A stretch of DNA of 64,000 nt from Prunus persica. Its lineage: Eukaryota > Streptophyta > Magnoliopsida > Rosales > Rosaceae. The DNA lies in NCBI RefSeq assembly GCF_000346465.2, contig NC_034010.1, positions 7,635,103 to 7,699,102 on the forward strand, read 5' to 3'. Made by a program: the position numbers and the translations under genes. A model generated the notes under the pieces. The model had not been told where the DNA came from, did not search any database, and saw only the letters and a list, made by a program, of their open reading frames with translations. This document shows, one piece after another, positions 1-11,169 of the stretch. Each line of letters starts with the position of its first letter. Positions within the stretch are counted from its first letter, which is position 1.

Positions 1-34
1 TTTAGTAGATTTTTTTGAAGCTGAAAAGTCTTAG

Positions 35-142
35 TGGTATTCAATTATGATTTTTAAGTAATCAATAAAAATATGATGATATTCAATTAGGATTTTAAAA
101 TCATCAATGCAAGTCTGGTGGTATTCAATTAGGATTTTTAAA
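35..142. repeat. Three direct repeats of a TGGTATTCAATTAGGATTTT-like motif
   Basis: The motif occurs at about 35-55, 75-97 and 118-140 with small changes. An inverted relative (AATCACAATTGAATACACC) lies near 1418-1436, and related ATTACAATCTATTAAAATCA units occur at 1322-1342 and 1400-1420. This resembles the subterminal repeats of a non-autonomous DNA transposon, but no clean ends or target duplication were found. Confidence 0.4.
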
Positions 143-715
143 AGATTATAAAAAGTACGGTGGTATTCAAAAACTTACTGATTTTGAGGTATTTCATTAA
201 ATGATGCATTGTTTGAGACTTTTAAGTAGGTAATATAAATATCAAACCTCATAAAAAATCTCACCCTATTATATATGATTCTCACGTTGATTTGTTTTGG
301 AAGAAGACGAACAGACTTGAGAAGATAAACAAAGTTCTCATCTGTGTTGCTTTGCTATGGGCACAAGCCTACGTACATCAGTTTTTTATATCTTTCCACT
401 TTGCCAATTTATCAATTATTAATAAGAGTGTGGAACAGATAAAGAAGAAGAAACCAATCTGTAAGATGGATAGTTTGGGTGTTTTTGGTTTGTTACACAT
501 TGCCTCATTCTTTAGGATTGATTTTTCTTTTTATTTAGCATTTATTTCTTAAAATAATATTTTACTTTTGTAAAAACTGGAGAATGATGATTCGATTAAC
601 TATAGAGCTTTGTTTTATTTTCGACCAAAAAAAAAAAAATAGAGCTTTGTTTTGTTTACTCTGGGTCTTCTAGTCCCACTTGGGAGAAAAGGACCACTAT
701 GCTAAGAATATCGTT

Positions 716-905
716 TGGGACATAGGAATAAATTATCTTTTGAATAATTTTATTTTTTTATCATTAATTTGATTGTTAGTGAGATGCATGCACAGTCAAC
801 AATTTCAATTTGGGATATAGGAATAAATTATCTTTTAAATAATTTTATCTTTTTATCATTAATTTGATTGTTAGTGAGATGCATGCACAGTCAACAAATT
901 CAATC
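716..905. repeat. Tandem duplication, 95-bp period, two copies
   Basis: Copy one runs about 716-810 and copy two 811-905. Both contain TTGGGAYATAGGAATAAATT followed by a stretch ending in GAGATGCATGCACAGTCAAC. Only a handful of substitutions separate them, so the duplication is fairly recent. No coding sequence is involved. Confidence 0.85.
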
Positions 906-1990
906 GACCCTTTTTTTCTGTTATTTTCTTTATATAAAATTCAAATGTGAACTCACTCGTCTAGCGATTCCGATAAAAATCCAAGGAGGGCCTCTAGAAC
1001 ATGAAAAATAATCAAGGTTTGCATACCAATCAATTAATGAAAGTTTATCAAGTTACATGCTATGTTGAGAGATGCTATATAGGTCATATGAGGAGATGAA
1101 GCTCCAACAAATGTTTATTACGTCTTGAATAACTTTTGTTTTCCTTAAGTCATGTCTAGTTGCTACATGACGTTATTGTTATTACTTTTATCATTTGGCT
1201 ATTTATCCATAATTAATCCATGTTATTATATGATTTTTATTTCATATGAAATCATAGAGCAAATCTTTTGATTCTTTGGAGAATACAAAAAAAGTCCTAA
1301 GTGAATCATAAGAAAATCATGTAATTACAATCTATTAAAATCATAAGTAAAATATTGTAATTACAAATCATGCTGAAATCCATTACATTAAAATCCTGTG
1401 ATTACAATCTATTAAAATCACAATTGAATACACCCTCCTTAGTTTTAGCATCTTCGTCCAACATCATCAAATCAAGTTTTTCAGCATCTGTGGCATTCAA
1501 CACTTTTCCGCATTCAATTTGGGGAACTGATGCCTAACTTCTTACTCCTGACCTTCATAGCTTTAAGAAATGAGAAAGTCAATGGGACAACCCAAGAGGC
1601 CAGGTGAGTAAGAATTCATTGTTCTCTCCTCTAATTTGCACAATATATAATTGAAACTGTTTGGGCTAAAGTTCTGCGGGCCAGCCTATTTTTGTTAAGA
1701 GGCTCATGAACACAAATATTTGGGCTTTTTTTTATCTATGGGAATTAGAAATCAAACCAAAAATGTTGAAATAGCCCAGACCTTTTTGAGCAGATTACAA
1801 ATACAGCCATGGTCTAGAAAATAAAATACCATTATTGGCAATTAAAAAATTCACACACAGCTTTGGATAAAAAGCCTAGCTTCTGAAAAATTCGCACCAC
1901 TTGATCTCTACCCCAAAAAAGGCAAGTCAGCAGATCTTTTTCTCAAGAAAACCCCCACGTGACTTTTTGACTTTGGAAAAGTCAAAATTT
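906..1990. other. Intergenic, no gene recognised
   Basis: AT-rich sequence. The only structure noted is the set of ATTACAATCTATTAAAATCA-type repeats at 1230-1440 described with the repeats at 35-142. No coding exon with credible splice sites was seen. Confidence 0.5.
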
Positions 1991-2620
1991 TCAACTATCA
2001 CAGAAGAAGTGAGGAGGAGTTAATGAAGACAGGTCTTATAGGAGGACTTCTCCACTTTATAGGAAGGGAAAGAAGATCAAATCCCCACTCAAATATGCAG
2101 AGAAGCTCTGCAGCAAAGCAGGTTATATTTCCAAGAGATAAGCATGTTACATTTTCAAGAGATAAGTAGGAAGTAAGGGAGTTGTTCATCAGGAAAAGCA
2201 AACTGGCCATAATGGCAGATTGTATTTTTACAAGGGACAGACAGAGAACAAGAATAGTTGGTTTTCTTTCAGAAAAAGCAAGGAAAAGATCACCATGGGA
2301 ACTGTCGCCCATTATTTTAAATTAAAAACCCCACTCCAGCATTTTCTATAAATATGAGAGGAGGAGAAATAGATCAAGGACAGCAAAAAAAAAAATCAAT
2401 CAAGACAAAAACTCTCAAAGTCACAACTGACAAACTCAAAAAGATTAACTGATCTCAAAAGCCTTCAGACACTGAAGCAACCAAGGCTCTTTGATCCATA
2501 AGAAATAAATCAGCTAGAATTCAAATCTCTGATTTCAGTTCAGTTCAGAGAAACAGTTTTACAAAGCGAGACTTCTCTCATTACAAATTTGGTTCAGCAC
2601 AAGCCAAGTTAAGCATAATC
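1991..2620 (+). other. Possible LTR or promoter-like relic with TATA box
   Basis: A TATA-like TTCTATAAATATGAGAGGAG lies at about 2344. It is followed by an A-rich, C-poor leader (2360-2600) typical of the R-U5 part of plant LTRs. No second copy of this sequence, primer-binding site or target duplication was found, so a solo LTR is only a suggestion. Confidence 0.3.
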
Positions 2621-3770
2621 CGAGTTTTAACAATATGAACTAACAATATGTATTTAGGGAAAAGTACATAAAAATTTGCTATAATTAGTCTAAAATAAGA
2701 TTAAATTCGATACTAAATGTCGGGCTAATATATAGTTTATTAGTTTTAGTGTCAAAAGAAAAGACTTATCTTTGCAGCAGGAAAATAGACTATCACTTGA
2801 TGCTGATGGGATTTAAAGTTTTTAAATTAAATAAATTAAAAATGATATCGGCAACATATACGCCTATTAACATGAATGTAGGAGCTCCTATTTACATGAT
2901 AAGAAGGGAAGTATTGTCCTACTTATAATAGACATTGTAGGATAAATTGATATGGAGAGAAGTCAAGTGACATGAGTATATCGAAATGTTTTCAAACTTT
3001 TCAATAGAGTGGTGTAGAATTCTTTTTTTCTTTCTTGTTCAACAATTGTCATCTATAAAATTTAAATTTAGAATACCTTCTAATACAAGGTGAAGATAAG
3101 TGTCATTAGACCAAATTATCGAAATGGATTTATTTCTAAATGTGTGTAACCTTATTATTTTAACCACATTAAATGTGTTACCAAAATTCCTTATTATTGT
3201 GTTTATCAAAACTCCTTTTCTTAAGTAATTATTACAAATTCTGAAAACTTCTTAAGTAATTATTGTGTTTTTAGGTAGTTCTGCTTAAACAGTTTGCTTT
3301 CTTTTCATTTATTTTGGCCAGAACTATCAGTTTTGTACTGTGAAAAATTGTGAAAGTCCTCACCAGTCTGAGGCAGGAAAAGAACTTACTTGGGAGATAT
3401 TCCTCACCCAAATTCACAATCGTTTGTTTAGAAATCAATAACTTAGGGTTCAAGTTATCTATTTTTAAGAAGTCTACTAGGGTTTTTTTTTTTGCTAGCA
3501 GTGGCACGCTCATACACAAAAGAAAGTTGACTTGTTGACCACCAATGGTTTTCAAGCCAATGGAGAACTTTACCCTACCATCACAGGATTAAATAAAAAC
3601 GGGTGAACAGAAACCTAAGACCAAATGCAACTATAACTCAACACCGTTATTACCAAAATTATCAAAACCCTTTGTATCAAGTCCAAAACTTGGAGTAGTG
3701 TAATATAATAGTATCGTTATGGGATATAACTCATCCACATGTTATAATATAAGTGGATATTTATTGATAG
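2621..3770. other. Intergenic, nothing recognised
   Basis: AT-rich DNA with no convincing exon, RNA gene or element boundary. Short open frames on both strands overlap each other around 3271-3555 and look like chance. Confidence 0.5.
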
Positions 3771-4623
3771 GCCCCGTTTGGTTCACGGAATGGATTTGAC
3801 GGGAAATCACTTATTATGTCATTTCTCAAGAGATGGAAAATGGAAGATTATTTTCCCATGTTTGGTAATGGTGGGAAAGTAACTGGGAAATATCATTTTA
3901 TTTCATTTCTCCTATTTGTTTTGAGTAGGAATGGAAAAGTTTGTATAATTTTTCAATTATACCCATATTACTTTTACTCTCTTTTCAAAGTCCTTCCCTC
4001 GCGGTACTTGTTTGTTATCAGTCTCTCGCCACCTAAGCCCAAGCCCAAGCCCAAGCCCAACCCACTAAATATCGGCCTGAGCTGAACTTTTTCTCGATGG
4101 GCCAAGCGGGCCCCCATCGACTCACGGGCCCGTGGGCCAAATGATGACCCCTAGAAATAACTACAGAGAAGCTCTGTCATCCCCCATCCACTATTGCTTC
4201 TTCTATTTCTTTGTTACTTTGTTTCACTCCATTGGCAGCCCATCGAAACAACCTCTAAACCAATATTCACTCCATGGGTAAGTCATATTCGTTTCCAAAG
4301 TCCAACCCGGCCCATAGGCCAAGCCCGTTTGAACCCATGAAAGCCAGGCTCGCAAAGCCCATTAAGGCCCAGCCTGCAAGCCTATATATTTTATATAAAT
4401 ATAAATTTAGTTTAAAAGTGAAAGGAAATGGAGACACACACAAGGGGTTTCAAACCCCTACCACTTTCATCCCAATCAACAACTTAGTAAAAGTGATTAT
4501 ACACTACACCATTTGATATTTATATATGCTTCATCAAACACCTTGCCATAACTAAATTTAAGCCATATCAATAATGTTGGAGCTACATCAAACTATGTCA
4601 ACTTAGAAGGCACTTTTTCCATG

Positions 4624-5260
4624 TCCTCTTATAGAGCTTTACAGTGAAGAGAATGTCACAAGAGTTCAAATGAATTTTTGTTGTAGTTTTCTAAATTTTA
4701 ATTTATGTATTGTGAATTTATGAATGAACAAAGAAAAAAATGAAGACATAAATATAGATGAATGTAAATAGAGAACTATAAGAAAAAAACAAAACAAAAC
4801 ATAGAAACACACCAAAACATAGAAAATAAATAAATAATTGACAACAAAATCAATACTAAAAAATACAAAATAAAGTAGACCCATTTTGGCCCGGCTCGGC
4901 CCGATGGGCTTTTTCAAGCCTAACTCATGGGTCTGGCTTGAACTTTAAATTTTTTTTTTAAAATCCAACCCACCTTGGCCCTTCATTTTCTCTCTCCTTT
5001 TTAAAGCCCGATCCTACCCGGTCTTAGCCCATTAAATTTGGACTAGGCCGATTGATGAGGCCTAGTTATTTCTAGGGGTGGGCTTGGGTTGGGTTGGGTC
5101 GATTTTGAAAACAATATGGGTTGGGCTAGGGGTTAGGCTAATATTAAAAAAAAATTTATAAAAAAAAAACCGCACCAAAGTTTGAAGGACACAGAAGGGA
5201 GGTTTGGGCTAATATTTGTTGGGGGTAGGAGTAGCTTATAAAATTTGCACCGAGTTAGTA
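4624..5260. repeat. Direct repeat, copy 1 of about 640 bp
   Basis: It starts near GAGCTTTACAGTGAAGAG and ends near AATATTTGTTGGGGGTAG. The same sequence, with small indels, recurs at 5944-6585 in the same orientation. Both copies carry the same A-rich tract, the AGCCCATCGGGC-like section and the GGGTTGGGCTAGGGG stretch. They bracket the protease fragment at 5640-5850. Confidence 0.8.
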
Positions 5261-5639
5261 GTTTACAAATCTTGCACTGCTGTACACAGTTCCGTCAACT
5301 TGTACTGAGATGATGTGTGGATAAAAAATGTGCAATAGAAACCAATCATTGAGAAAAAAAAAAAAAAAAAAAAGGTGAAAGAGAAAAATAGTAACTATCT
5401 ATTTAGATTTTTTTTTCTGAATAAATAAAATAATTTGTTTAATAATATAGCTTATCCATAGTTAGTATAAATTTTGAAATGGCATGGCATGGCTGCATAG
5501 GTCCCATCGTTTAGAACAAAAATAATTAATATTATGCAGAATAATTTCTCTGATTATAACTTATAAGTAATTATGTTGTGTTGTGTTGATTGAATTAATT
5601 CTGAAATTGCCTTGGCTGACGGTGTTGGAAACATACAGG

Positions 5640-5850
5640 TGCAGTACCTATGAGTCTGGGGTTTTGACTTGGATGGGATATTCGGGTTTAGCCAAGGGCC
5701 TCTATCTGTTATATCACAGTTGTTATCTCAAGGATTAATTCCCAAAGTGCTCTCTCATTGTTTGAAGGGAGATGACAATGGAGGGGGTATACTTGTTCTT
5801 GGTGAGATTTTGGAGCCAAGTATTGTTTACATTCCCCTTGTTCCGTCATG
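5640..5850 (+). pseudogene. Captured exon fragment of a plant aspartyl protease
   Basis: The translated segment from 5672 contains [38 protein letters not shown] and VYIPLVPS. These match conserved parts of A1-family plant aspartyl proteases (the region after the first catalytic Asp and before the second). A separate frame just upstream (5640-5669) gives [10 protein letters not shown], the normal preceding segment, so a small deletion has shifted the frame between the two. The piece starts after an acceptor-like ACATACAG and ends at a donor-like CATG|GTATGT, so it looks like a genomic exon with intron edges rather than a cDNA copy. Both active-site Asp motifs lie outside the fragment, so it cannot be a working protease. 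It sits between the two copies of a 640-bp repeat, which suggests capture by a transposon. Confidence 0.7.
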
Positions 5851-5943
5851 GTATGTCTCTTGGAAGCCTTTCTCTTATTTCTTTCTGCTTGTAATCTTTA
5901 CTATCAAACTGTGAATTTTGGTGAGAAAGGGAATGGGAGAAGG

Positions 5944-6585
5944 TTCCATGTTCTCTATTAGAGCTTTACGGTGAAGAGAATGTCAAAAGAGTTCATATGA
6001 ATTTTTGTTGTAGTTTTCTAAATTTTAATTTATGTATTGTGAATTTATGAAATGAACAAGAAAAAAATGAAGACATAAATATATAGATAAATGTAAATAG
6101 AGAACTATGAAGGAAAAAAAAAACGAAACATAGAAACACACCAAAACATAGAAAAAAAATAAAGAATTGACAACAAAATCAATATTTAAAAAATACAAAA
6201 TAAAGTAGACCCATTTCGGCCCGATGAGCTTTTTCAAGCCTAACTCATGGGTCTGGTTTGAACTTAAATTTTTTTTTTTTATAATGCAGCCCCGCCTGGC
6301 CCATCATTTTCTCTCTCCTCTTTAAAGCCCGATCCAACCCGGTCCAAGCCTATTAAATTTAGACCGGGCTGATTGGCGAGGCCTAGTTATTTCAAGGGGT
6401 GGGCATGGATTGGGTTGGGTCGATTTTGAAAATAATATGGGTTGGGCTAGGGGTTAGGCTAATATTTTAATAAAAACAAAAACAAAAACAAACAAAAAAA
6501 CCGCACCAAAGTTTGAAGGACACAGGAGGGAGGTATGGGCTAATATTTGTTGGGGGTAGGAATAGCTCATAAAATGTGCATTTTA
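5944..6585. repeat. Direct repeat, copy 2 of about 640 bp
   Basis: Second copy of the segment at 4624-5260. It begins GAGCTTTACGGTGAAGAG and ends AATATTTGTTGGGGGTAGG. The two copies have diverged by substitutions and changes in A-run length. Confidence 0.8.
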
Positions 6586-6780
6586 TGTTGGCTCATTTTC
6601 CCAAACTTTTTCATGAAGAGGGAAAACAAAACCCAAGAGAGAAGGAGGGCTTTACTTTCCCCCCTACTTTCTCATGTGTCAAGCAACCATTTCTCTTACC
6701 TAGACTTACCAGACATGGAAAATCAATTGATTTCTCATCTCCAAGCCTCCTTTCCCATGAACCAAACAGGAAAGGAAATT

Positions 6781-7368
6781 TTTTGCAAAAATACCACCCC
6801 AACTATAAACAGTGTATGCAATTACCAGCCAATATATTTTTTCTTCACAATTTGCCACGTAAACTTTCGAGAGAGGTGTCAAACGGCCCAACGCGGCCCA
6901 TTTAGAGTTGGCTCATTTAATAAACAGGTCATGCCAGACTCGTCCATTTATGAAAATCATCAATTCCGGCCCAAGTCCACGACCCTAGCCCATATAGGAT
7001 CGGGTCGTGTTCATATCGGGCCACTAAATGGGCCGATATGGGCTCACGCCAAATTTGACTTATGTATTGCAATTTTATTTGTTTTTTTTTTTACAATTAT
7101 GTACAGTGCTGCTATTTCTACCCACCTGTCTTATTTCTTCACCTACCTTATCTTTCCACCCACCATGTAAATTTCGAAAAACACAATCCTATCTTTTCAC
7201 CCACCATTAGTCATAAAATACCTTTTATTAATTCAAGTAAATTCATGAGGCTCTTCTCCAATCTTACGGTGGCTTCTCCCCATAGCTAGCACACCCACCC
7301 GCCACCTAACCCCTTCCCTAATCTGAAATCAAATCATTCATGGGCACCTATTTTTGAATTGCACATTC
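6781..7368. other. Intergenic with GGGCCGATATGGGC-like MITE remains
   Basis: The part at 6880-7050 has repeated GGCCCA / GGGCC motifs and TAGCCCATATAGGATCGGG, the kind of sequence seen at hAT-type MITE ends. The remainder up to 7368 holds no recognised feature. Confidence 0.35.
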
Positions 7369-7401
7369 TATCACTACTAAAAAAATAAAAAATTGGGCTA
7401 A

Positions 7402-7575
7402 AAGCACGAATTTCATTCGTGCTCTTTATGTTAAATAACAGGATATTCGTGTTCTATAAAACTGACCACGTTGCAGTCACTTTAAAGTTGTCGATGCACT
7501 TTATAGGAGTTTCCATTGATTATAGAGCACAAATTTATTATTTCATGGCAGATATTTAGAGCACGAATGAAGTAT
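7402..7575. repeat. Left subterminal GCACGAAT repeats of the CACTA shell
   Basis: At 7402-7424 AAGCACGAATTTC is followed by its inverted form ATTCGTGCTC. Related units (ATTCGTGTTCTAT, AGAGCACAAATT, AGAGCACGAATG) follow up to 7575. They match the units at the other end (16634-17045). Confidence 0.7.
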
Positions 7576-8222
7576 TTATGGTTATATAGTAGTTGGGCCC
7601 CACCAAAACTCCACCTCTTGACAACGGCTCTTTGAGAATACGAAAATAATATAAATTTTTTTATTCAATATGGACACAAAATTCTCTAAATGTGGTTAAA
7701 ATGCAAACTTTAAAAAAAAAAAAATTTTAATGAAAATAAACTGAGATACCAAAAACAAATAAATTTTGTTACAATAATTCTTTTGTACAACTCTGAGTAT
7801 CTCCGTATTTTACTAATTTGAATTACAACCCAAATAATTTGCAACAACGTCCCTCCTGACAATAGCATCTTCCAATCTCCAGATATGCTTTCTTCTTCCT
7901 ATTCCCCACATCTTCTTCATCTTCCCATTTCAGAATTGCATACAATCAGATTCAATGAAAAAAGAATCGAAGGTGCCCAAAAATTATCAGAAATCAAATA
8001 AAAGCAAATTAATTGATATCGAAATATTAAGCATAACAAAATTCTGAAAGAAATAGCTGAGTGAGGAATTTAACAGTTCTATTTCTTGGCATAATTAGGG
8101 ATTGGATAGGTCTTTTTTCTTTTTTTTGTATTTTATCTGCCGCGAATTCAACTTCATTGGCTAAAAAGACCATTCATTGTTTAAGAACCGAGTACAGTGG
8201 TGAAAAAGGCAACATCTAAGAT

Positions 8223-8238
8223 TTATAGACGTTGTGTT
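8223..8238. repeat. LINE target-site duplication, left copy
   Basis: TTATAGACGTTGTGTT is identical to 14132-14147. The two copies bracket the LINE exactly; the T run starting at 8239 is the complement of its poly(A) tail. Confidence 0.92.
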
Positions 8239-8849
8239 TTTTTTTTTTGGTCGAAAGGATACTTCCATACAAAGCCCCAAAAGAGGCAACAGAAACACAA
8301 AGGGGCTAAAACAGCCACCAGGGGAAACAGCATGGCACACCTGTACCCAAACTAAATTATAGAGCAGCAGCCAAAGGAAATAGAGCGAAACGAAACCGAA
8401 GCCATTGCCCAGCAAGACCCTTATGGGGGAGCAGGTAGTCCATCCCTTGAGAGGACAGAGACCAAGGAGGGTGGGGGGGGTATTAACCCAATTACAAACG
8501 CACAACCTCCTTTTGGCTAGCTTGGCGGCAGCATCAGCAGCTCCGTTAGCTTCACGAAGAATCCAATTCTAGTCACATTGGATGAAGGACGCTTCCAGCG
8601 GCGGAATTCCGCGAGGAAAGGGTAGAATCTCCAGTTACCAGATGCAGAACCCTTCTTAACACAAGAAACTAGCTCAGAGCAGTCAGTCTCCACAACCACA
8701 TTCTGCACGTGAAAGGAGGAGGCAAAAGAGAGGCCCATGATCGCTGCACTAGCTTCACATTCAGCCGCAGACGAACAATTGCATGGTTGACTAGCGGCAC
8801 CGATGAAGGAGCCGTTATGATCGCGAATAACCGCTCCAATACCCCCCAC
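8239..8849 (-). pseudogene. LINE ORF2 C-terminus: RNase H domain and 3' UTR
   Basis: The minus-strand translation gives GGIGAVIRDHNGSFIGAASQ, then AAECEASAAIMGL and VVVETDCSEL. These are the order and spacing of the RVT_3/RNase H fold, with acidic residues in AECEA and ETDCS. An upstream frame supplies VKINIDGAWEAKTG, which carries the first Asp, so a frameshift lies near 8870. The final conserved segment NWILREANGAADAAAKLA is again in another frame, with a stop just before it. The 3' UTR then runs to a poly(A) tail, seen as T8239-T8248. This RNase H is the type acquired by plant L1 elements. It is inactive as it stands because of the frameshifts. Confidence 0.85.
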
Positions 8850-8887
8850 ACCCGTTTTAGCCTCCCAAGCCCCATCAATATTGATCT

Positions 8888-10300
8888 TTACAAAAGGGAA
8901 GGAGGAGGAGTCCAGTGTGGTCTAATTGGTGCATGCAGAGTAGCTTGGGGGGCACTGGAAGTCATGTTCCTGACCCGCACAACTTCCTCTAAACCTTTCA
9001 TGGTTCGTGAGAGAACCAGGGGAGGAGAGGGTCGGATATCATTGAAAATCGCCTTACATCGAGCCTTCCAAATTTCCCAAGAGCAGAACATGAAGAGGGA
9101 AATTCCCCAGTCCCTTTGATCTCCATCGGCAAAAGAGCTTCTTAGGAAGCCAGAAAGCCAAGAATCCAATGTGGTAATGGATGCTAGGTCCGGAGTGTAA
9201 CCAAAAGGGCAGCCAAACCATACTGCCCGCGTCCAAGAACAGAGCAGTAACAGGTGCTCCACAGTCTCAGGAAACAAACCACACAAGCGGCACGTAGGAG
9301 AACGCGCTAACTTTCTTCCAAAGAGGTTAGCGCACGTAGGAATGGAGTTTGTTAACGCACGCCACATAAAGTTCCTGATTTTGGGAGTGATGTGAGCCCT
9401 CCAGATAACTTTCCACACGTCGGAATTCACTGCATGGGAGGAAGAAGCTCGATCACAGGGGTCAGGAGGCGAGACATTGATGGCATGGTAGTACCCGGAT
9501 TTAACAGTATAGTCACCATTCTTTACCGCCGGCCACACTAGCCGGTCACGAGTAGCCAGGGAGCCGATAGGAGTAGATCGGATTAACATAGCCTCGCTGG
9601 GATGAATAAAGGGCTCAATGTGTGAGATGTTCCAGGACCTGTTCCCCACGTCGATGAGATCGGCCACCAGCAAGGGGGTGAAGCGGTTACAGGAGGGGAG
9701 GGGGGAGATTTTTTCGGAGCCATACCCCATTAACCAGCGGTCCTTCCACACACTCACTAAATGGCCATTTCCAATTTGCCAGCGAGCTCCCTTCTCGATG
9801 ATATCCCGACCGACTAGGAGGCTGCTCCAAGCCCATGACGCACGCCCTCCCTTCTTAGCATCGAGGAAGGAACACTCGGGGAAGTAGCGGGCCTTTAAAA
9901 TCCTAGCCCAGAGAGTAGTCGGGTTGCGCAGGATTCGCCAACATTGCTTGGCAAGTAGGGACCAGTTGAAAGCCTGTAAATCGCGAAATCCCATGCCCCC
10001 CTCCGCTTTGGGTCTGCAGAGTTTCTTCCAAGAGTGCCAATGGATTTTTCCCTGGTTACCATCATGGCCCCACCAGAATCTCGCCAAATCAGCGTTTATT
10101 GAATTGCATATAGTGGCTAGCAGCAAAAAGCAAGACATGGGGTAGGCCGGGATAGCTGCAGCCACCGATTTGATAAGGACCTCCCTGCCCGCTTGAGATA
10201 ATAGCTTTAGCTTCCACCCAGCAATCTTCGAATTTATTCTGTCCCGAACATAGGTCAAGGCCTCCACCTTAGAGCGGCCCCAGAAAGTAGGTAGACCCAG
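8888..10300 (-). pseudogene. LINE ORF2 middle: RT thumb and zf-RVT region
   Basis: From about 10300 the minus frame reads YLGLPTFWGRSKVEALTYVR and then KIAGWKLKLLSQAGREVLIK, KAEGGMGFRDLQAFNWSLLA and WRAHITPKIRNFMWRALTNS. These are standard plant L1 segments after the RT palm. The zinc-binding zf-RVT part is at the end (CRLCGLFPETVEHLLLLC). The frame joins the RT portion upstream only after a single-base shift near 10305 and is separated from RNase H by another near 8870. At about 460 codons the block has the usual length, so the only damage here is at its edges. Confidence 0.9.
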
Positions 10301-11167
10301 ATAGGACCCGGGTCATCGGTAGCAGGGACGCCAAGGATGAGGCCGCATTGATTCCTAGTCCCAGTATCAGTGTTGGGAGAGAAGTACAGACTGGATTTGT
10401 TAAAATTCACCTCCTGACCCGACGCCGAGCAGTAGCATTCGATAATGGACTTCAGAGCCGAGCAGTTCGGAGGAGTAGCCTGCAGAAAAAACAGAGAGTC
10501 GTCTGCAAAGAATAGGTGGGATAATTCCGGACCACCCCTGCTTAATTTAATGCCCCTAAGCATCCCAGTATCAGTAGAATTGATAATATTTAGAGAAAGA
10601 ACCTCGGAGACAAGAAGAAAAAGATAGGGAGATAAGGGATCTCCTTGTCTCAGGCCCCTCGATGGGGAAAAGGGACTGCCAGGGGAACCATTCAGCACCA
10701 GAGAGAAAGTGATAGTTTTGACACACAGCATGACCAGCTCCACCCAACGGTTGTCGAAGCCGAACTTACAAAGAGTGGCCTCAAGGAAATCCCATTCGAT
10801 CCGGTCGTATGCCTTATTCATGTCCAGTTTCAGTCCCAGCTCAAAGGATTTCTTGGAAGACTTAAGACGGAGATAATGGAAAGCCTCGTGGGCCAGTAAA
10901 ATATTGTCTTGTATCTGCCGTCCCGGGATAAAGGCATTCTGATGCTGACTTATCAGCATAGGGAGAAGGGTCTTGAGACGATTTGCCAGCAGTTTAGACA
11001 GAATCTTATACGAGTTGTTGCATAAACTAATAGGTCGGAAATGGTTTACCGACGTTGGCTTGGGAATCTTTGGGATGAGGACAATATGAGTGTGATTTAG
11101 GAGCTCCAATCTGCTATTGCCTGAGAAAAAATCGGTAACCAAGTTATTAATAGAATTTTGAACAATT
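10255..11167 (-). pseudogene. LINE ORF2: reverse transcriptase domain
   Basis: The minus-strand protein has the RT blocks in order: HIVLIPKIPKPTSVNHFRPI, QNAFIPGRQIQDNILLAHEA, LKLDMNKAYDRIEWDFLEA, RGLRQGDPLSPYLFLLVSE and the catalytic FADDSLFF (FADD variant of YADD). This polymerase copies LINE RNA at the nicked target. It reads on from the endonuclease part apart from one in-frame stop (TAG) near 11170, immediately after FYDRF. It goes out of frame near 10305. All three catalytic aspartates appear intact, so loss of function comes from the stop and frameshifts rather than the active site. Confidence 0.93.
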
Positions 11168-11169
11168 TC

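Larger units (their letters stand above)
3771..6780. mobile_element. Cluster of nested MITE-like sequences
   Basis: The left end GGCCCCGTTTGGTTCACGG (about 3771) has an imperfect inverted counterpart, CCCATGAACCAAACAGG, near 6755. This suggests one MITE-like element that was later split. Inside it are GGGCTTGGGTTGGG-type sequences and an inverted pair CCCTAGAAATAACT (about 4148) / AGTTATTTCTAGGGG (about 5064), as found at the ends of hAT-like MITEs. The exact nesting and the target duplications could not be resolved by eye. Confidence 0.45.

Noticed and set aside
6547..7170. 207-codon plus-strand frame as a gene
   Set aside because: Composition is like translated MITE sequence, overlapping frames exist on both strands and there is no recognised domain; it begins in the end of the 640-bp repeat.
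8709..9119. Plus-strand frames opposite the LINE
   Set aside because: They are shadows of LINE ORF2 on the minus strand; the same holds for plus-strand frames at 9618-13675.
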